This document shows positions 45,282-55,474 of a stretch of 64,000 bases of DNA, piece after piece. The notes beneath the pieces are model-generated. The model ran no database searches, was not told the DNA's origin, and saw only the letters and a list, made by a program, of their open reading frames with translations. This DNA is from Piezodorus guildinii (lineage: Eukaryota > Arthropoda > Insecta > Hemiptera > Pentatomidae): assembly GCA_023052935.1 (NCBI GenBank), contig CM041292.1, positions 100,706,587 to 100,770,586 of the forward strand, in the 5' to 3' direction. A program made the translations under genes and the position numbers. Each line of letters begins with the position of its first letter. The stretch's first letter is position 1.

Positions 45282-45547
45282 TATTTATTAGAATTTATTT
45301 TTCATTAAAACTATTTTTGTATTCATGCTGTTGTGTAATAAAATTGTAATACATGATCTGTAGTCCATCTTTTTTTTTTCTTTTTTTTTTTTCGAATTTT
45401 TGGCTGTCCACTTTGTTTCTCATTAATGTTTCCAGAAAGAGAAAAAAAAAAAAAAAATTAAGTATTGCTATTTTTATTATTAACGTCATTATATTTTCAG
45501 TTACAAAGACTGTTCTATTATAAATATATTATTATACTTATAAGTCA

Positions 45548-45549
<2 letters not shown>

Positions 45550-45602
<53 letters not shown>

Positions 45603-45604
45603 AA

Positions 45605-45650
<46 letters not shown>
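45550..45650. repeat. (TA)n microsatellite, two runs
   Basis: TA runs separated by a CAAACTTA spacer (about 45,601-45,608). Longer and differently arranged than in the right copy. Confidence 0.95.
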
Positions 45651-45653
<3 letters not shown>

Positions 45654-46064
45654 TCATGTAATTGATGTTGTATTGTTTCATATTTTAGTATTATAATTAA
45701 TATATTTGATTTTTATCTGATTGATTATTCTTTTTGCAACGCAAATGCCAGTTGCTCTAAAATAACACACATTTCCACTCACGTTAAAATTTAATCTTTA
45801 AAATTCGGCAACCCCAATTTAGACCAAGTTTATTTCTGGCAACCCTATATCAACGTGTTCGCAATAAACAACGATCATATTGATACGTTTGATAGTTTAA
45901 GTCAGGGTATAAATTTGTATATTATCATGATGTTGCAACATTTAATTAAAAAAGATTTTTTCAGGCAACCCATTCTTAAAATATTTTTTAATATGCTAAA
46001 TTTGTTATAAAATATGTTTCATTCTATTATCAGCTCGGTGCAGATCGTTTCAAGTTCGGATCTT

Positions 46065-47399
46065 AGACTATTACCTATATAGGGAGACTATTGCGATCGT
46101 GAACATTTTTTGAACATTAATTTAAAGTTTGAGAGGGGATAATTCTTTTTTTTTTTTTTTTTGGGTCGTTTACAAAGGTAATTTGACAATAATAAACCAA
46201 AATATACTTTTGGTAGTTTCGTGATATTTGGTAAAAGCGCTGTTTTTATATTTAAAATAAATACGATAGCAAAAAAAATTAATATAATGATTAAGTGCTT
46301 TACAGAAAAAAGTAATTCAGGAAAAACTGTTGATGACAGCTAGTAGAAAGTTACGAGAGGTAGGTAAAAAGATTCTTTAGAAATCATTATAGAGCATTCT
46401 TCCTCTTTCTATGAAGTAAAAGACATTAAGTAAGTTTATTTTCAATTACTGTCACATTGACAGCAATTTAAAACAAACTTCTACCAAAAGTTGTATGTAA
46501 ACAATTGTCATAATAGAACTGTTGAATTGTCCTTTTAAATACGCTTCTTACAAACTATGTTGCAATATATTTTTAGCTCATATTGTAGATGAAATAATAT
46601 GATATGTTTATCAGTAAAATTAATCGGTCTAAAAAGAAATATAATATATAACGGGTAGTAAATAAATAATAATGATAGGATGAATAAACGTATAATAATA
46701 GGTATTGAGTACGAGATAGAAAAGATAATAATACATGATAGTGGATGGGTAGAGCCGCAGGAATAGAAAGAGGGATTCAGATAAATACTCTTTGTCTTTG
46801 TTTCTTGGAAGTCTCTCATAGGGTTCACAAAAATAAATAAAATGTTACAGAAATAAAAGAGCTATGCCCACTCAGGATGCAGAAAATGTGTTCAAGGAAA
46901 AAAGACCAGATGTGAGCTGTCCGAGATCGATTCTAGGATAATACAATGTGGTTCAGACGGAAAATAAAGGCGTGGTCCTACAATATAACCATAACTCTTA
47001 AGGAGATTTCAACAGAAAATAGAAACATCTTACTTATTTTTTTCTATACTGTCTCTTTATAGGTAGATAGTTGTTCAGTAGTTACAGTTATTACATTATA
47101 AGTGGTTACGATTTCCTCCTAGTCGGTATAATTGTCTCAAGTATCTAAATCATAATTTATGTATATTTACAAACTGGTTAATCGACATTGCATTGCATTA
47201 CATCAATTCGTCTGACCATAGTATGGGAATTGAGAATGATAATGGTTCAGACTACTAATTATAATGAATACGACAAAATATATTAATATCATGAAGGTTT
47301 TATTCTGATTGAAATAGCCTGACAGGGGTTAAATGCCGATATTTAAAATTTTCTTCCTTTAAAGTACCTTTGATTTTGTTGATTTTAAAAAATTAACCA
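46065..47399. other. AT-rich DNA with repeat A and B fragments
   Basis: 46,075-46,112 is a repeat A left-end scrap, 46,120-46,200 an inverted repeat B module, and 47,285-47,390 a repeat A central module (GGTTTTATTCTGATTGAAAT). The 97-codon minus frame at 46,535-46,828 is present in both copies only because the locus is duplicated; no motif is recognised. Confidence 0.5.
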
Positions 47400-48330
47400 T
47401 ATCATCATTTTAGAGTTGATAAGAAATGACTAAATATATATGTTGAACAAATTTTAAATACATATATACAACAATTAAATAAATACAATGAACAAACACT
47501 GCTGGACAAGTACCTTTCCGCAGAGAAAAGCTCACGTGGCCCGATTTGGAAAATTTTAATTTTCCACTTTTGAAACCACATTTCTTGGCCAAATATATGA
47601 TTTTGAATGGAAATAGAAGCTATAGTGCAATCTCTGTGCGAAGAAAGAAGTGTTGTATCATCAGCAAACGTATAGATAGTGGTGCTAGGGTGCTCAGGAA
47701 TATCTGAGGTGTAAACAGAGTAGAAAAGGAGGCTCAATATGCTACCTTGTGGCGCGCCAGCGTACTGAGGAAAAAAAGGAGGTATTGAAGAATCAATAGA
47801 AATACAGAAGAACCTTTCGAGAAAGAAATATTGGAGAATAAGAAAATAAATAGAAGACAGGTGCGGTTTTACTTTACGTAGTAGGCCTTTGTGCCAAACA
47901 CTATCAAACGCTTTTTCGATTTCAAGAAAAATTGCTGAGCAATATACTTTTTCTCAAAAAGCAACAGAGATAGTATCAACTACACGATGGCATTTTGCAC
48001 AGTGGAGTGATGAGCACGAAAGCCAAATTGGTGATTCGGTATAATATGACGGCTTAAAAAGATTGGCTTTGGTCTAGGAATAGTTTTTTTTTTTTTTAAA
48101 TTTTGGCCATGATGTACAGGAGTGCAAGTACGGTAATATGAATGATTAGAGCTGGGTTTTGAAGGTTTAGGAATTATTTTAGTTGTCGAGAACATCCAAA
48201 GGAGGGGAAAATAAATTGTGCGCAAGATAGTATTATAGAAGTGGTTAGGAAGAGAATAGCTTTTCTAGGTAAATTGCGAAGAATGAAGGGTGTAATAAGA
48301 TCATAACCAGGAGCTAATTAATTCTTCAAT
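47400..48330 (-). pseudogene. decayed Jockey-group RT fragment (left copy)
   Basis: Minus strand, from 5': PNHQFGFRAHHSTVQNA (about 48,030-47,985), a palm segment around 47,900, then YSVYTSDIPEHP and FADDTTLLSS (47,737-47,600) with the catalytic Asp pair. Upstream to about 48,330 are linker-like remnants (IIPKPSKPSS). Similar to but distinct from the 50-kb Jockey family. Frameshifts and poly-T interruptions are present, and both ends are truncated inside a repeat A copy. Confidence 0.75.
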
Positions 48331-48394
48331 TGGAATTAATTAATTACTCAACTGGATTAATTTTTCTGGAACTAATTCTTCAACAATTTATTTT

Positions 48395-48475
48395 TATCTT
48401 TAAATGTATATAAATATTTTCAAATTGATTTTAACAACGGAGGTAAGTAAAATCGTGTGTTGCACTTATAACATT
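48395..48475 (+). repeat. repeat A right-end fragment
   Basis: AACGGAGGTAAGTAAAATCG then TGTGTTGC, the right terminus of repeat A. With 46,075 and 47,285 this indicates one repeat A copy broken by later insertions. Confidence 0.5.
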
Positions 48476-48609
48476 TTTTTTTTTTTTTTTACAAATAATT
48501 TAAATGTGTTAAATGCATCAATGCTATTATCGTATTTGGGTATGTTTAGAACTTTTTTTTTTTTAAATTGATAACCTTACAACTTGTAACTTCTCAGGAA
48601 TAAATATAT

Positions 48610-49150
48610 AGTGTGGTTTTAATTTTTTATAATGTTTCCTCACATTTTGTTACGTGGAACATCTTTCCTATATTCTGAGTTCTTTTCTCGATGGTCGGAA
48701 AGTTACTATATAAGTCGACAATATTCTTTTGGAAACTTTAAGCTTAATTTTTGGGTCACCCCAAGGTGCAATTTTTTTCTTATTCAATATCTACATCGCG
48801 GAAATAATTGGCAGAAATAATGCAAATACACCTGCCGTATGTCGATGATGTGCCCTATAGTAAGTAGTATTTTACTAACAAGAATAATAAATCAAGTAGA
48901 TATCAAACCTGCAAAATTATAAATGGCTAACTAAAAAGTTTAAACATACAAATAAACCCATCAACAACTGATTGCACAACTGATATTTTCAAAAAAATAT
49001 AAAAACTACCGACTAAAGATTATGAAAATAGAAATGCTTTTAAACAATTATTGTCTTTCGAAAGTCTACAAGGTTATACAAAAATCATTTAAAGTCAATC
49101 ACCCCTTAAAAACTCCTAATCTAAGTTTGAGATTGAAAATTCTAATTTAA
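48610..49150 (+). pseudogene. decayed LINE RT fragment (left copy)
   Basis: Plus-strand frame (through 48,720-48,830) reads SFLDGRKV then GSPQGAIFFLFNIYIAEI and ANTPAV, the RT region from the fingers to just before the active site. A thumb-like stretch with FSKKYKNYR follows near 48,990. Stops and frameshifts. Unrelated in detail to the adjacent Jockey copy. Confidence 0.6.
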
Positions 49151-49164
49151 AAGGGTGTTAAAGG

Positions 49165-50466
49165 CACTGGAGATCCCTTCTTCCTACCGTCCCATATTTC
49201 TTCTGCCCATCATGGGTAAAATCCTAGAACGGCTCCTCCTTAAACGACTATATCCTATCATAGAATCATATCACATAATCTCAGACCACCAGTTCGGATT
49301 CCGAACTTCCCGCTCCACCATCCAGCAATGTCACCGTGTGGTGGATGTTGTCTCTTCTGCATTGGAGCGCGGATTGTACTGCACTGGAGCCTTTCTCGAC
49401 GTTGAACAGGCCTTTGACCGAATCTGGCGCCCGGGACTGTTGTACAAACTCCGTAAATTCCTTCCTCCTACATACTTCCTAATCATCCAGTCCTACCTCT
49501 CTGAAATATCCTTCAAAATAAACCACAATAGTTCTTATTCATCTCTCTTCACCCAGTCTGCTGGGGTTCCTCAAGGCAGTATCGTAGGACCCATTCTTTA
49601 CACAGTATATACAGCTGATATCGCAACCCATCTTAACACATTCCTTTCTACCTATGCCGATGACACTTGCGTGTTATCGGTTAATAACGATCCAACAATT
49701 GCCTCAAAAACTCTCCAATCCCACATCAGAGACCTTGAGGTATGGTGTCAGAATTGGAGAATTAAAATCAATTCCAATAAATCCCAACAAATTACCTTTA
49801 CCCTTCGTCGAAAGCCTATGACATCCTGCCCTACAGTGTCCTTTAATGATATTCCGCTTGTCCCGGTTGAACAGATCCGATATTTAGGACTCCTGCTTGA
49901 CAAACGACTTAGGTGGAATCCGCATACAAGACTGAAGAGACAAGAAACTGCACGACGATTTCGGCTACTCCAACAATTACTAGACAGACGCTCTAACCTT
50001 TCAATTAACTACAAAAGACTCATTTACATGACCATCATAAGGCCTATCTGGACCTATGGAGTAGAGCTTTGGGGCTCTACTAAACCATCAAACTCTTCCC
50101 TATCCAATCCTTACAATAAAAAATCCTTCGCAAAATCCTTAACGCTCCTTACATTGTCACGAATAAAATCATCCACAATAATCTTATGTTCCATATGTTG
50201 GTGATTTTACCCGTACCAGGTATCAAACCTTCCATGAGAAACTCCACTCCCACTCTAATCCATTAGTTTCAATCCTTGCTTCCTCTTCCATTCCTGAAAA
50301 TCCTCCGAGGCGTCTGAAAAGAAGATGGCCTCGAGACCTTGTTTAGACTCACTACCAAAGAGTGCTGCCAATGGGCAGTTTCTCTTCATGTTCATTTCAT
50401 GTGTTATAACATTACAGCATATTTACTTGATGTATTTTTTGTACAGTTGTAAATTTCAATAAAAAA
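49165..50466 (+). pseudogene. 5'-truncated Jockey ORF2 copy (left copy)
   Basis: Plus-strand RT, open from about 49,155 to 50,204. SSYRPI, FGFRTSRSTI, LDVEQAFDRIW, AGVPQGS, YADDTCVLS, then RYLGLLLDKR. The same family as the intact element 300 bp downstream but on the opposite strand. Frame is lost after about 50,105. The 3' UTR ends in TTTCAATAAAAAA, which became the landing site of that element. EN and ORF1 missing, so inactive. The right-copy counterpart carries an additional 1-bp deletion. Confidence 0.9.
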
Positions 50467-50610
50467 ATTTTTTTTTTTTTTTTAAACATATTTATTGATA
50501 TTTACAACTGTATTAAATAAAAATACATCTAGTAAATATGATGGTAATATACAAAACTGTCATGAAAAACATGTAGAGACACTACCCAGTGGCAGCACTC
50601 TAAAAATAGT

Positions 50611-53307
50611 TTAAACTAGAAGGTCCCGGGGCCATTTCCTTTTCAGGCGCCTCGGAGGATTATCCGGAATTGAAGAGGAAGAAAGGATTGAAACTAGTGG
50701 GTTAGAGTGAGAATGGAGTTTGTCATGAAAGGATTGATACCTGGTCCGGGCCAAATCAGTAACATAGGGAACATTAAGGTCTTTATGGATAAGTTTATTC
50801 GTGACATAGTAAGGAGCATTGAGGATTTTACGAAGGATTTTGGATTGTAAGGATTGGATGCGGGAAGAATTTGATGGTTTAGTAGAGCCCCAAAGCTCTA
50901 CTCCGTAAGTCCAGATTGGTCTTATAATAGTCATGTAGATGAGCCTTTTGTAGTTAAGAGGAAGGTTTGATCGGTTGTCTAGTAAGTGTTGAAGTAGCCT
51001 AAAGCGGCGAGCAGTTTCTTGTCGTTTTAGTCGTGTATGTGGATTCCAAGTTAGGCGTTTGTCAAGAAGAAGTCCTAGGTATCGGATCTGTTCAACAGGA
51101 ACTAGTTGAGTGTTATTAAAGGATACTTTAGGGCAGGAAGTCAAAGGTTTACGGCGAAGGGTAAAAGTTATTTGATGGGATTTGTTGGAATTTATTTTTA
51201 TTCTCCAGTTCTGACACCATACTTCTAGGTCTTTGATGTGGGCTTGAAGGGTATTTGAGGCAACAAATGGATCTTTATGAACTGATAACACGCAGGTGTC
51301 ATCAGCATAGGTAGAAAGGAAAGTGTTAGGATGGGTTGGGATATCAGCTGTATATACTGTGTATAGAATGGGTCCTAGAATACTGCCTTGAGGAACACCA
51401 GCAGTCTGTATAAAAAGGGATGAATAGGAACTATTGTGATTAATTTTGAAGGATCTATCAGAGAGGTAGGATTGAAGAATCAGGAAATATGTGGGAGGAA
51501 GGAATTTACGGAGTTTGTACAACAGTCCTGGGTGCCAGACTCTATCAAAGGCCTGTTCTACATCGAGAAAGGCTCCCGTGCAGTACAACCCGCGCTCCAA
51601 AGCAGAAGAGACAACGTCCACCACACGATGACATTGCTGGATAGTGGAGTGGGATGTTCGGAATCCGAACTGATGATCAGGGATGATATGATTAGAATCA
51701 AGGATGGGATATATTCGTTTCAGTAGGAGTTTTTCAAAGATTTTACCCATAATAGGTAATAGAGAAATTGGACGGTAAGAGGATGGATGTTCGAGCGGCT
51801 TTTGGGGTTTGGGAATCATCTTAACAATGGATAGTTTCCAGGAGTCAGGAAAATATGTGGTCCGGAGGATAGCATTATATATGTAGGTAAGAAAACAGAT
51901 GGATTTTCGAGGAAGCTGTTTCATTATATAGGAAGTAACTAGGTCATGTCCAGGAGCTTTGCGGGAAGGTAATCTGTGAATGATATTGGCTATTTCTGAA
52001 GGATGAAATGCTTTAGGTGGTAGGGTCATTTGGAGAGGAATATTGAGTTCTGTTTCAATACATTCAACATGGTTTGAATTGAGTATTTCAGGATGAGGAT
52101 TATATATTTTAGAGAGGTGCTGAGCAAATATCTGGGATTTTTCTTCGTCGGATCGTGTCCAGGTTCGGGTTTCATTAAGGAGTGGATGGTTGAAATCTTT
52201 AAACTTCAGGATTTTTTTAGTAGTCGTCCATAGTGATTTGTCAGTAATCGTAAGATTTTCCGTCAAGTTTTTTAAATTTTGTATTTTGTATTTTTTGAGT
52301 TCTGATTTTAGTTTGTTAGTCAGTTGGGTGTAATAAGTTTTGTCTTTTGGGTATCTGGTCCTGTGCCACTTCGATCTTGCTGTGCGCTTTTCTCTCAATA
52401 AGATCTGAATGTGCTGTGGTAGGTTACTTTTCTGAGGTTTATCAGGTTTGGTGTTAGTTGTGTTGTCTATTATGGTGCTACTTATTGAGTCAGTAAGTTT
52501 TTCTATGGCTTGGTCAATATCTTGTTTTGTCTTTAGTGGAAGTTTTAAGTCTAGTTTATTTTCTATGTCATATCGAAATTGGTCCCAGTTTACACGTCCT
52601 GTAATTAATGTAGGAGGAGAGGGTTTAGGAACAAAGTTTGAATGCAAAGAAAGCAGAACAGGACTGTGGTCAGATGAAAGGTCATTCAGGGATTTGATTT
52701 CGGCTTGGGAAGTAGGGATTTGAGAGGTAACAAATATATCCAGGATATCAGGTTTTTTTTTTAGGGATGTAGGCCAATATGTGGGATTCGTAGGAGCAAG
52801 GATAGAATAACAATTGGAGTTTGTGACGTTAGAAAGGATACTACCACGGGAGTTGGATGCTCGACAACCCCATCGTTGGTGTTTAGCGTTGTAATCACCT
52901 CCAGCAATGAAGCGCGGCCCAAGAGATCGGAATAAGGAATTAAGAAGGCTATAGGAAATGGTGTTACCAGGAGGACAGTATACAGCTGAGAGTGTGAGAT
53001 GGAAAGGACGAGTTAAAATGATTACAGAAGAGGATTGTATAGCGTCAGATGGAGTAGTAGGAATAAGGGAATGTGGAAGGGATTTATGGATAAGAACGCA
53101 TGATCCGGCATGGGCAGTGTTGTCTGGGTGGTCTGTTCTATAAGTGATGTAGTCACGTATGTAAAATTTTGATCGTTGAGTGAAATGAGTTTCAGTTATT
53201 AATGCAATATGTATGTGATTGTCATGTAGGAGTATGTCGAGTTCGTCTCGGTGGTTGAGTAGGCCATTAGCGTTCCATAAGAGGATAGCTAGGGGCTTTA
53301 CACTCAT
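50611..53307 (-). CDS. Jockey ORF2: APE endonuclease and reverse transcriptase
   Basis: 898 intact codons. N-terminal APE-type endonuclease (about 1-225) with WNANG (11-15), Glu39, GGDYNAKH (Asp138) and SSDHS (Asp213-His214), which nicks target DNA. A linker with basic helices (300-345) follows. Reverse transcriptase (about 480-740) has FGFRTS, LDVEQAFD (581-588), GVPQGS (637-642) and YADD (667-670). C-terminal thumb/connection and an Arg/Lys-rich end. No RNase H, as usual for the Jockey clade. ATG at 53,307 overlaps the ORF1 stop as ATGA, pointing to coupled termination-reinitiation. All catalytic residues seen are present, so it could support target-primed reverse transcription. Confidence 0.95.
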   Translation of the reverse strand: MSVKPLAILLWNANGLLNHRDELDILLHDNHIHIALITETHFTQRSKFYIRDYITYRTDHPDNTAHAGSCVLIHKSLPHSLIPTTPSDAIQSSSVIILTRPFHLTLSAVYCPPGNTISYSLLNSLFRSLGPRFIAGGDYNAKHQRWGCRASNSRGSILSNVTNSNCYSILAPTNPTYWPTSLKKKPDILDIFVTSQIPTSQAEIKSLNDLSSDHSPVLLSLHSNFVPKPSPPTLITGRVNWDQFRYDIENKLDLKLPLKTKQDIDQAIEKLTDSISSTIIDNTTNTKPDKPQKSNLPQHIQILLREKRTARSKWHRTRYPKDKTYYTQLTNKLKSELKKYKIQNLKNLTENLTITDKSLWTTTKKILKFKDFNHPLLNETRTWTRSDEEKSQIFAQHLSKIYNPHPEILNSNHVECIETELNIPLQMTLPPKAFHPSEIANIIHRLPSRKAPGHDLVTSYIMKQLPRKSICFLTYIYNAILRTTYFPDSWKLSIVKMIPKPQKPLEHPSSYRPISLLPIMGKIFEKLLLKRIYPILDSNHIIPDHQFGFRTSHSTIQQCHRVVDVVSSALERGLYCTGAFLDVEQAFDRVWHPGLLYKLRKFLPPTYFLILQSYLSDRSFKINHNSSYSSLFIQTAGVPQGSILGPILYTVYTADIPTHPNTFLSTYADDTCVLSVHKDPFVASNTLQAHIKDLEVWCQNWRIKINSNKSHQITFTLRRKPLTSCPKVSFNNTQLVPVEQIRYLGLLLDKRLTWNPHTRLKRQETARRFRLLQHLLDNRSNLPLNYKRLIYMTIIRPIWTYGVELWGSTKPSNSSRIQSLQSKILRKILNAPYYVTNKLIHKDLNVPYVTDLARTRYQSFHDKLHSHSNPLVSILSSSSIPDNPPRRLKRKWPRDLLV

Positions 53308-53909
53308 CGTGGGAAATTAAATGGGATTTCGGAAAGGATACGAGTGAGAAGGGAGATAAGCGGCTGGATGGTTTCTTTGAGATCTAATAGGAAGGAATTA
53401 AGGATGGAGTAAAAGTCAGGTGGGGGTATATTATAGGATTGGGAAGGATAATTTAGTTGAGCTGGTACATTGGCTGGAGTCTGCACCCGTCGAGGGGTAC
53501 CATGATATGCATTTTGGGATGTTTGGGGTTGAGGATTGGGTTGATTTGGCTGTACAGAAGAACGGGGTGTGATCGGGTGAGGTTTTTCTGGAGGTAATTT
53601 ATCCCTAACAGGTATCTGATGAGGAGGGGTTGGTTGGTGTGGAGCTTCAAGCTGGGGATGGGAAATCTGGGTCATGGGTTGGGAGTTCGGAGGCGCCTGC
53701 CTTCTAGGTTGTTGAGGCTGCGAGTTGATAACGGAGGAGGGCTTCTTAATGTTCTGTCGATCTTGATTTCCAGGTCTAGGAGTAGTTGGCTGTGGAGTCA
53801 TGTTAACAGAAGCTTTCTGAATTTCTGGAAAATTTACCAGGTTATCCAGTACAGGAGGTGGTGCAGGTGTATTACTTTTCTGTTCCAGACTTTTGGGTAG
53901 AGGGTTTTG
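53304..53909 (-). CDS. Jockey ORF1, C-terminal part after in-frame UAG
   Basis: Continues in exactly the same frame as the 53,910-54,737 ORF past a single TAG (53,910-53,912). About 200 codons. Low-complexity, Pro/Gln/Asn-rich region, then a short helical C-terminus (DFYSILNSFLLDLKETI). It ends at TGA 53,304-53,306, which overlaps the ORF2 ATG. A proline/glutamine-rich tail after the zinc knuckles is common in Jockey-like ORF1 proteins, so I read it as the natural ORF1 end separated by a nonsense or readthrough codon. Confidence 0.75.
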   Translation of the reverse strand, partial: QNPLPKSLEQKSNTPAPPPVLDNLVNFPEIQKASVNMTPQPTTPRPGNQDRQNIKKPSSVINSQPQQPRRQAPPNSQPMTQISHPQLEAPHQPTPPHQIPVRDKLPPEKPHPITPRSSVQPNQPNPQPQTSQNAYHGTPRRVQTPANVPAQLNYPSQSYNIPPPDFYSILNSFLLDLKETIQPLISLLTRILSEIPFNFPR

Positions 53910-54737
53910 CTATCTCTGTCTGAGCAGATTTTTGTAGACCGAACAGCCTCTGTGGCTCGCTGGATGTGCTTCACCACAGAGAGCACATTTTGCTGGTTCA
54001 TCACGAGATTTCGGGCAGGTCTCTGTAGCATGAGGGCCGGCACATTTGACGCACCGGGCCTGGTGGTAACAGTAGGATTTAGTGTGTCCCAAATTTTGAC
54101 ATTTAGTACACTGTACTATCGTAGATGTCGGCCTAGGCTGTTCAAATCGCACAATGGAGTATACCAGTCGTGTTATATTAAATATTTCTGGGTTATTTGT
54201 GGCAGGTTCTAGATCCACGAAAAATAGAGGCAGTGGATATTTTCCCTTTGGATGGAAAACGGGAGAGACCTTTCGGACATTGTAGCCTATTTCTTCTATC
54301 CCTCTTTTGATAGCATCTGTGGGAGTTGATGAGTGGAGCCCTCTAAGAACGACACGATATGACTTTTCTTGTTTCAATTGGTAACAATGGAAGTCGTAGC
54401 TTTTTGAATTCAAGTGGTTGACAAGCTTTTTGTAACTGTCTTTATTTGTTGTGTTGATCTTAATATCGTTTATTCTCGAGTAACAACGAAAGTTGGGCTG
54501 TCCGATCAAATCTGCAATTTCTTGACCAAACGACATAAAATTTTGTATGTTATTGACAAATATTGGTGGGGGTTCGGGATCACAAAACCCTTGAGGCTCT
54601 GAAATTGTGTTGGCTGTACCTGACGTACTGGCAGAGGTAGATGGCGCTGTGAAGACAGACGGAGCGGCTGATGATGATGGAACTGGTTCTATTGTGTTGG
54701 CTGCAGTGAGTTTACTGCGGGTTTTTGGCGGTGACAT
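53910..54737 (-). CDS. Jockey ORF1 gag-like RNA-binding protein
   Basis: 275 codons from ATG 54,737. Ser/Thr-rich N-terminus (1-50), conserved PPIFV start (about 57), a central RRM-like/PRE-C2HC region with YQLKQEKSYRVVLRGLH and PLPLFFVDLEP, then three zinc knuckles (CTKC..GH..C, CVKC..H..C, CALC..H..GC, about 210-265). It packages element RNA. The frame is also open upstream to ATG 54,932 (acidic, Ser/Glu-rich) apart from TAA at 54,771-54,773 beside an A-run. ORF1 may thus originally have started at 54,932. The UAG at 53,910 interrupts the frame again. Confidence 0.85.
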   Translation of the reverse strand: MSPPKTRSKLTAANTIEPVPSSSAAPSVFTAPSTSASTSGTANTISEPQGFCDPEPPPIFVNNIQNFMSFGQEIADLIGQPNFRCYSRINDIKINTTNKDSYKKLVNHLNSKSYDFHCYQLKQEKSYRVVLRGLHSSTPTDAIKRGIEEIGYNVRKVSPVFHPKGKYPLPLFFVDLEPATNNPEIFNITRLVYSIVRFEQPRPTSTIVQCTKCQNLGHTKSYCYHQARCVKCAGPHATETCPKSRDEPAKCALCGEAHPASHRGCSVYKNLLRQR

Positions 54738-54932
54738 ATTTTGCTCAGACGCCTGCTTAGTTTTATTTGATTAATTTTTTTTTTTATTTGGGGAATTACC
54801 CCCAGATCCGGGAGGAAGGGAGTTCCGATGCCGCTTCATACGGCGAGTCAAATATTGAGAGTCCGTTTCACTTATTTCAGAGAAAGGGGTCTCCTCTGAG
54901 TCCTCACCGGACGTATTTCTGTCTAAGTCCAT

Positions 54933-55463
54933 TATTAATTAAAATGAAAGAAAAGAAAACAAAAAAAAATCAATATACACCTGCGTATTAAAATAAAAAA
55001 TAAATTTTATACAATAAATACTTAAAAACTAAACTATTCACATGATTATATACAATTAATAAAGAAAACATTTCTAAGAAACAATTATAACAAATAGGAA
55101 AAAAAAAATGGTCTTTGAAAATTTGAAAGAAATGAATGAAACTAAAAACAAAATAAAGTCCTAGACGAAAACAGAGATGACTGAGTCAGTAAACTTGGCC
55201 TAGCCCTTTAAAAATAAAGATAACTGTTAAGGATTAGGGCCACGTTGCTATCTCAACCAGATAGCTATCAGTTTATAAGATATCGCGTATCGGTACAAAT
55301 AGTCACTCACCTCACTATCCGTGAATATTAAAGTGTTTAGTTGATAGTAAACTCACTGTTCACAAAGTTTTATAGCTGACATATTGATAGAACCGTGGTG
55401 AAAGTGTAACAAACACAGAGCTACGAAAGAATAGAACTGCAGTTGCGGCCATTAACCAAGGTC
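54933..55463 (-). other. Jockey 5' UTR
   Basis: AT-rich leader with no open frame. The element's 5' end (minus GACCTTGGTTAATGG) abuts the target duplication. Jockey-clade elements usually carry an internal promoter here, but I cannot point to specific motifs. Confidence 0.6.
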
Positions 55464-55474
55464 TCAATAAAAAA

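Larger units (their letters stand above)
44155..46064 (+). mobile_element. element with long inverted arms and a decayed ORF (left copy)
   Basis: Left arm 44,155-44,495 and right arm about 45,785-46,064 are imperfect inverted repeats. Both begin with GATCCGAACTTGAAACGAT, then share TTGCAACATCATGATAAT, TTTATACCCTGACTTAAA, TATCAAACGTAT, GCGAACACGTTGATATAGGG and GCCGAATTTTAAAGATTAAA. The left arm has about 120 bp extra. Between the arms lie the ORF relic (44,507-45,010), a later 176-bp insert and a TA microsatellite. Target duplication not clear. Superfamily unknown. Confidence 0.65.
50466..55463 (-). mobile_element. full-length Jockey-clade LINE, present only in left copy
   Basis: About 5.0 kb, minus strand: 5' UTR (55,463-54,933), ORF1, ORF2, short 3' UTR with AATAAA and an A-tail (T-run at 50,467-50,483 on the plus strand). 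Bounded by 11-bp target duplications TCAATAAAAAA at 50,455-50,465 and 55,464-55,474. The right copy shows the matching empty site at about 63,006-63,016. ORF2 is intact, so this is a young insertion. Confidence 0.95.

Noticed and set aside
46535..46828. 97-codon minus-strand frame identical in both copies (also 59,158-59,451)
   Set aside because: Identity reflects duplication of the locus, not conservation. Composition is AT-driven and no motif is seen.
51436..54602. Plus-strand frames opposite Jockey ORF1/ORF2
   Set aside because: Complement of genuine minus-strand ORFs, with no domain features.
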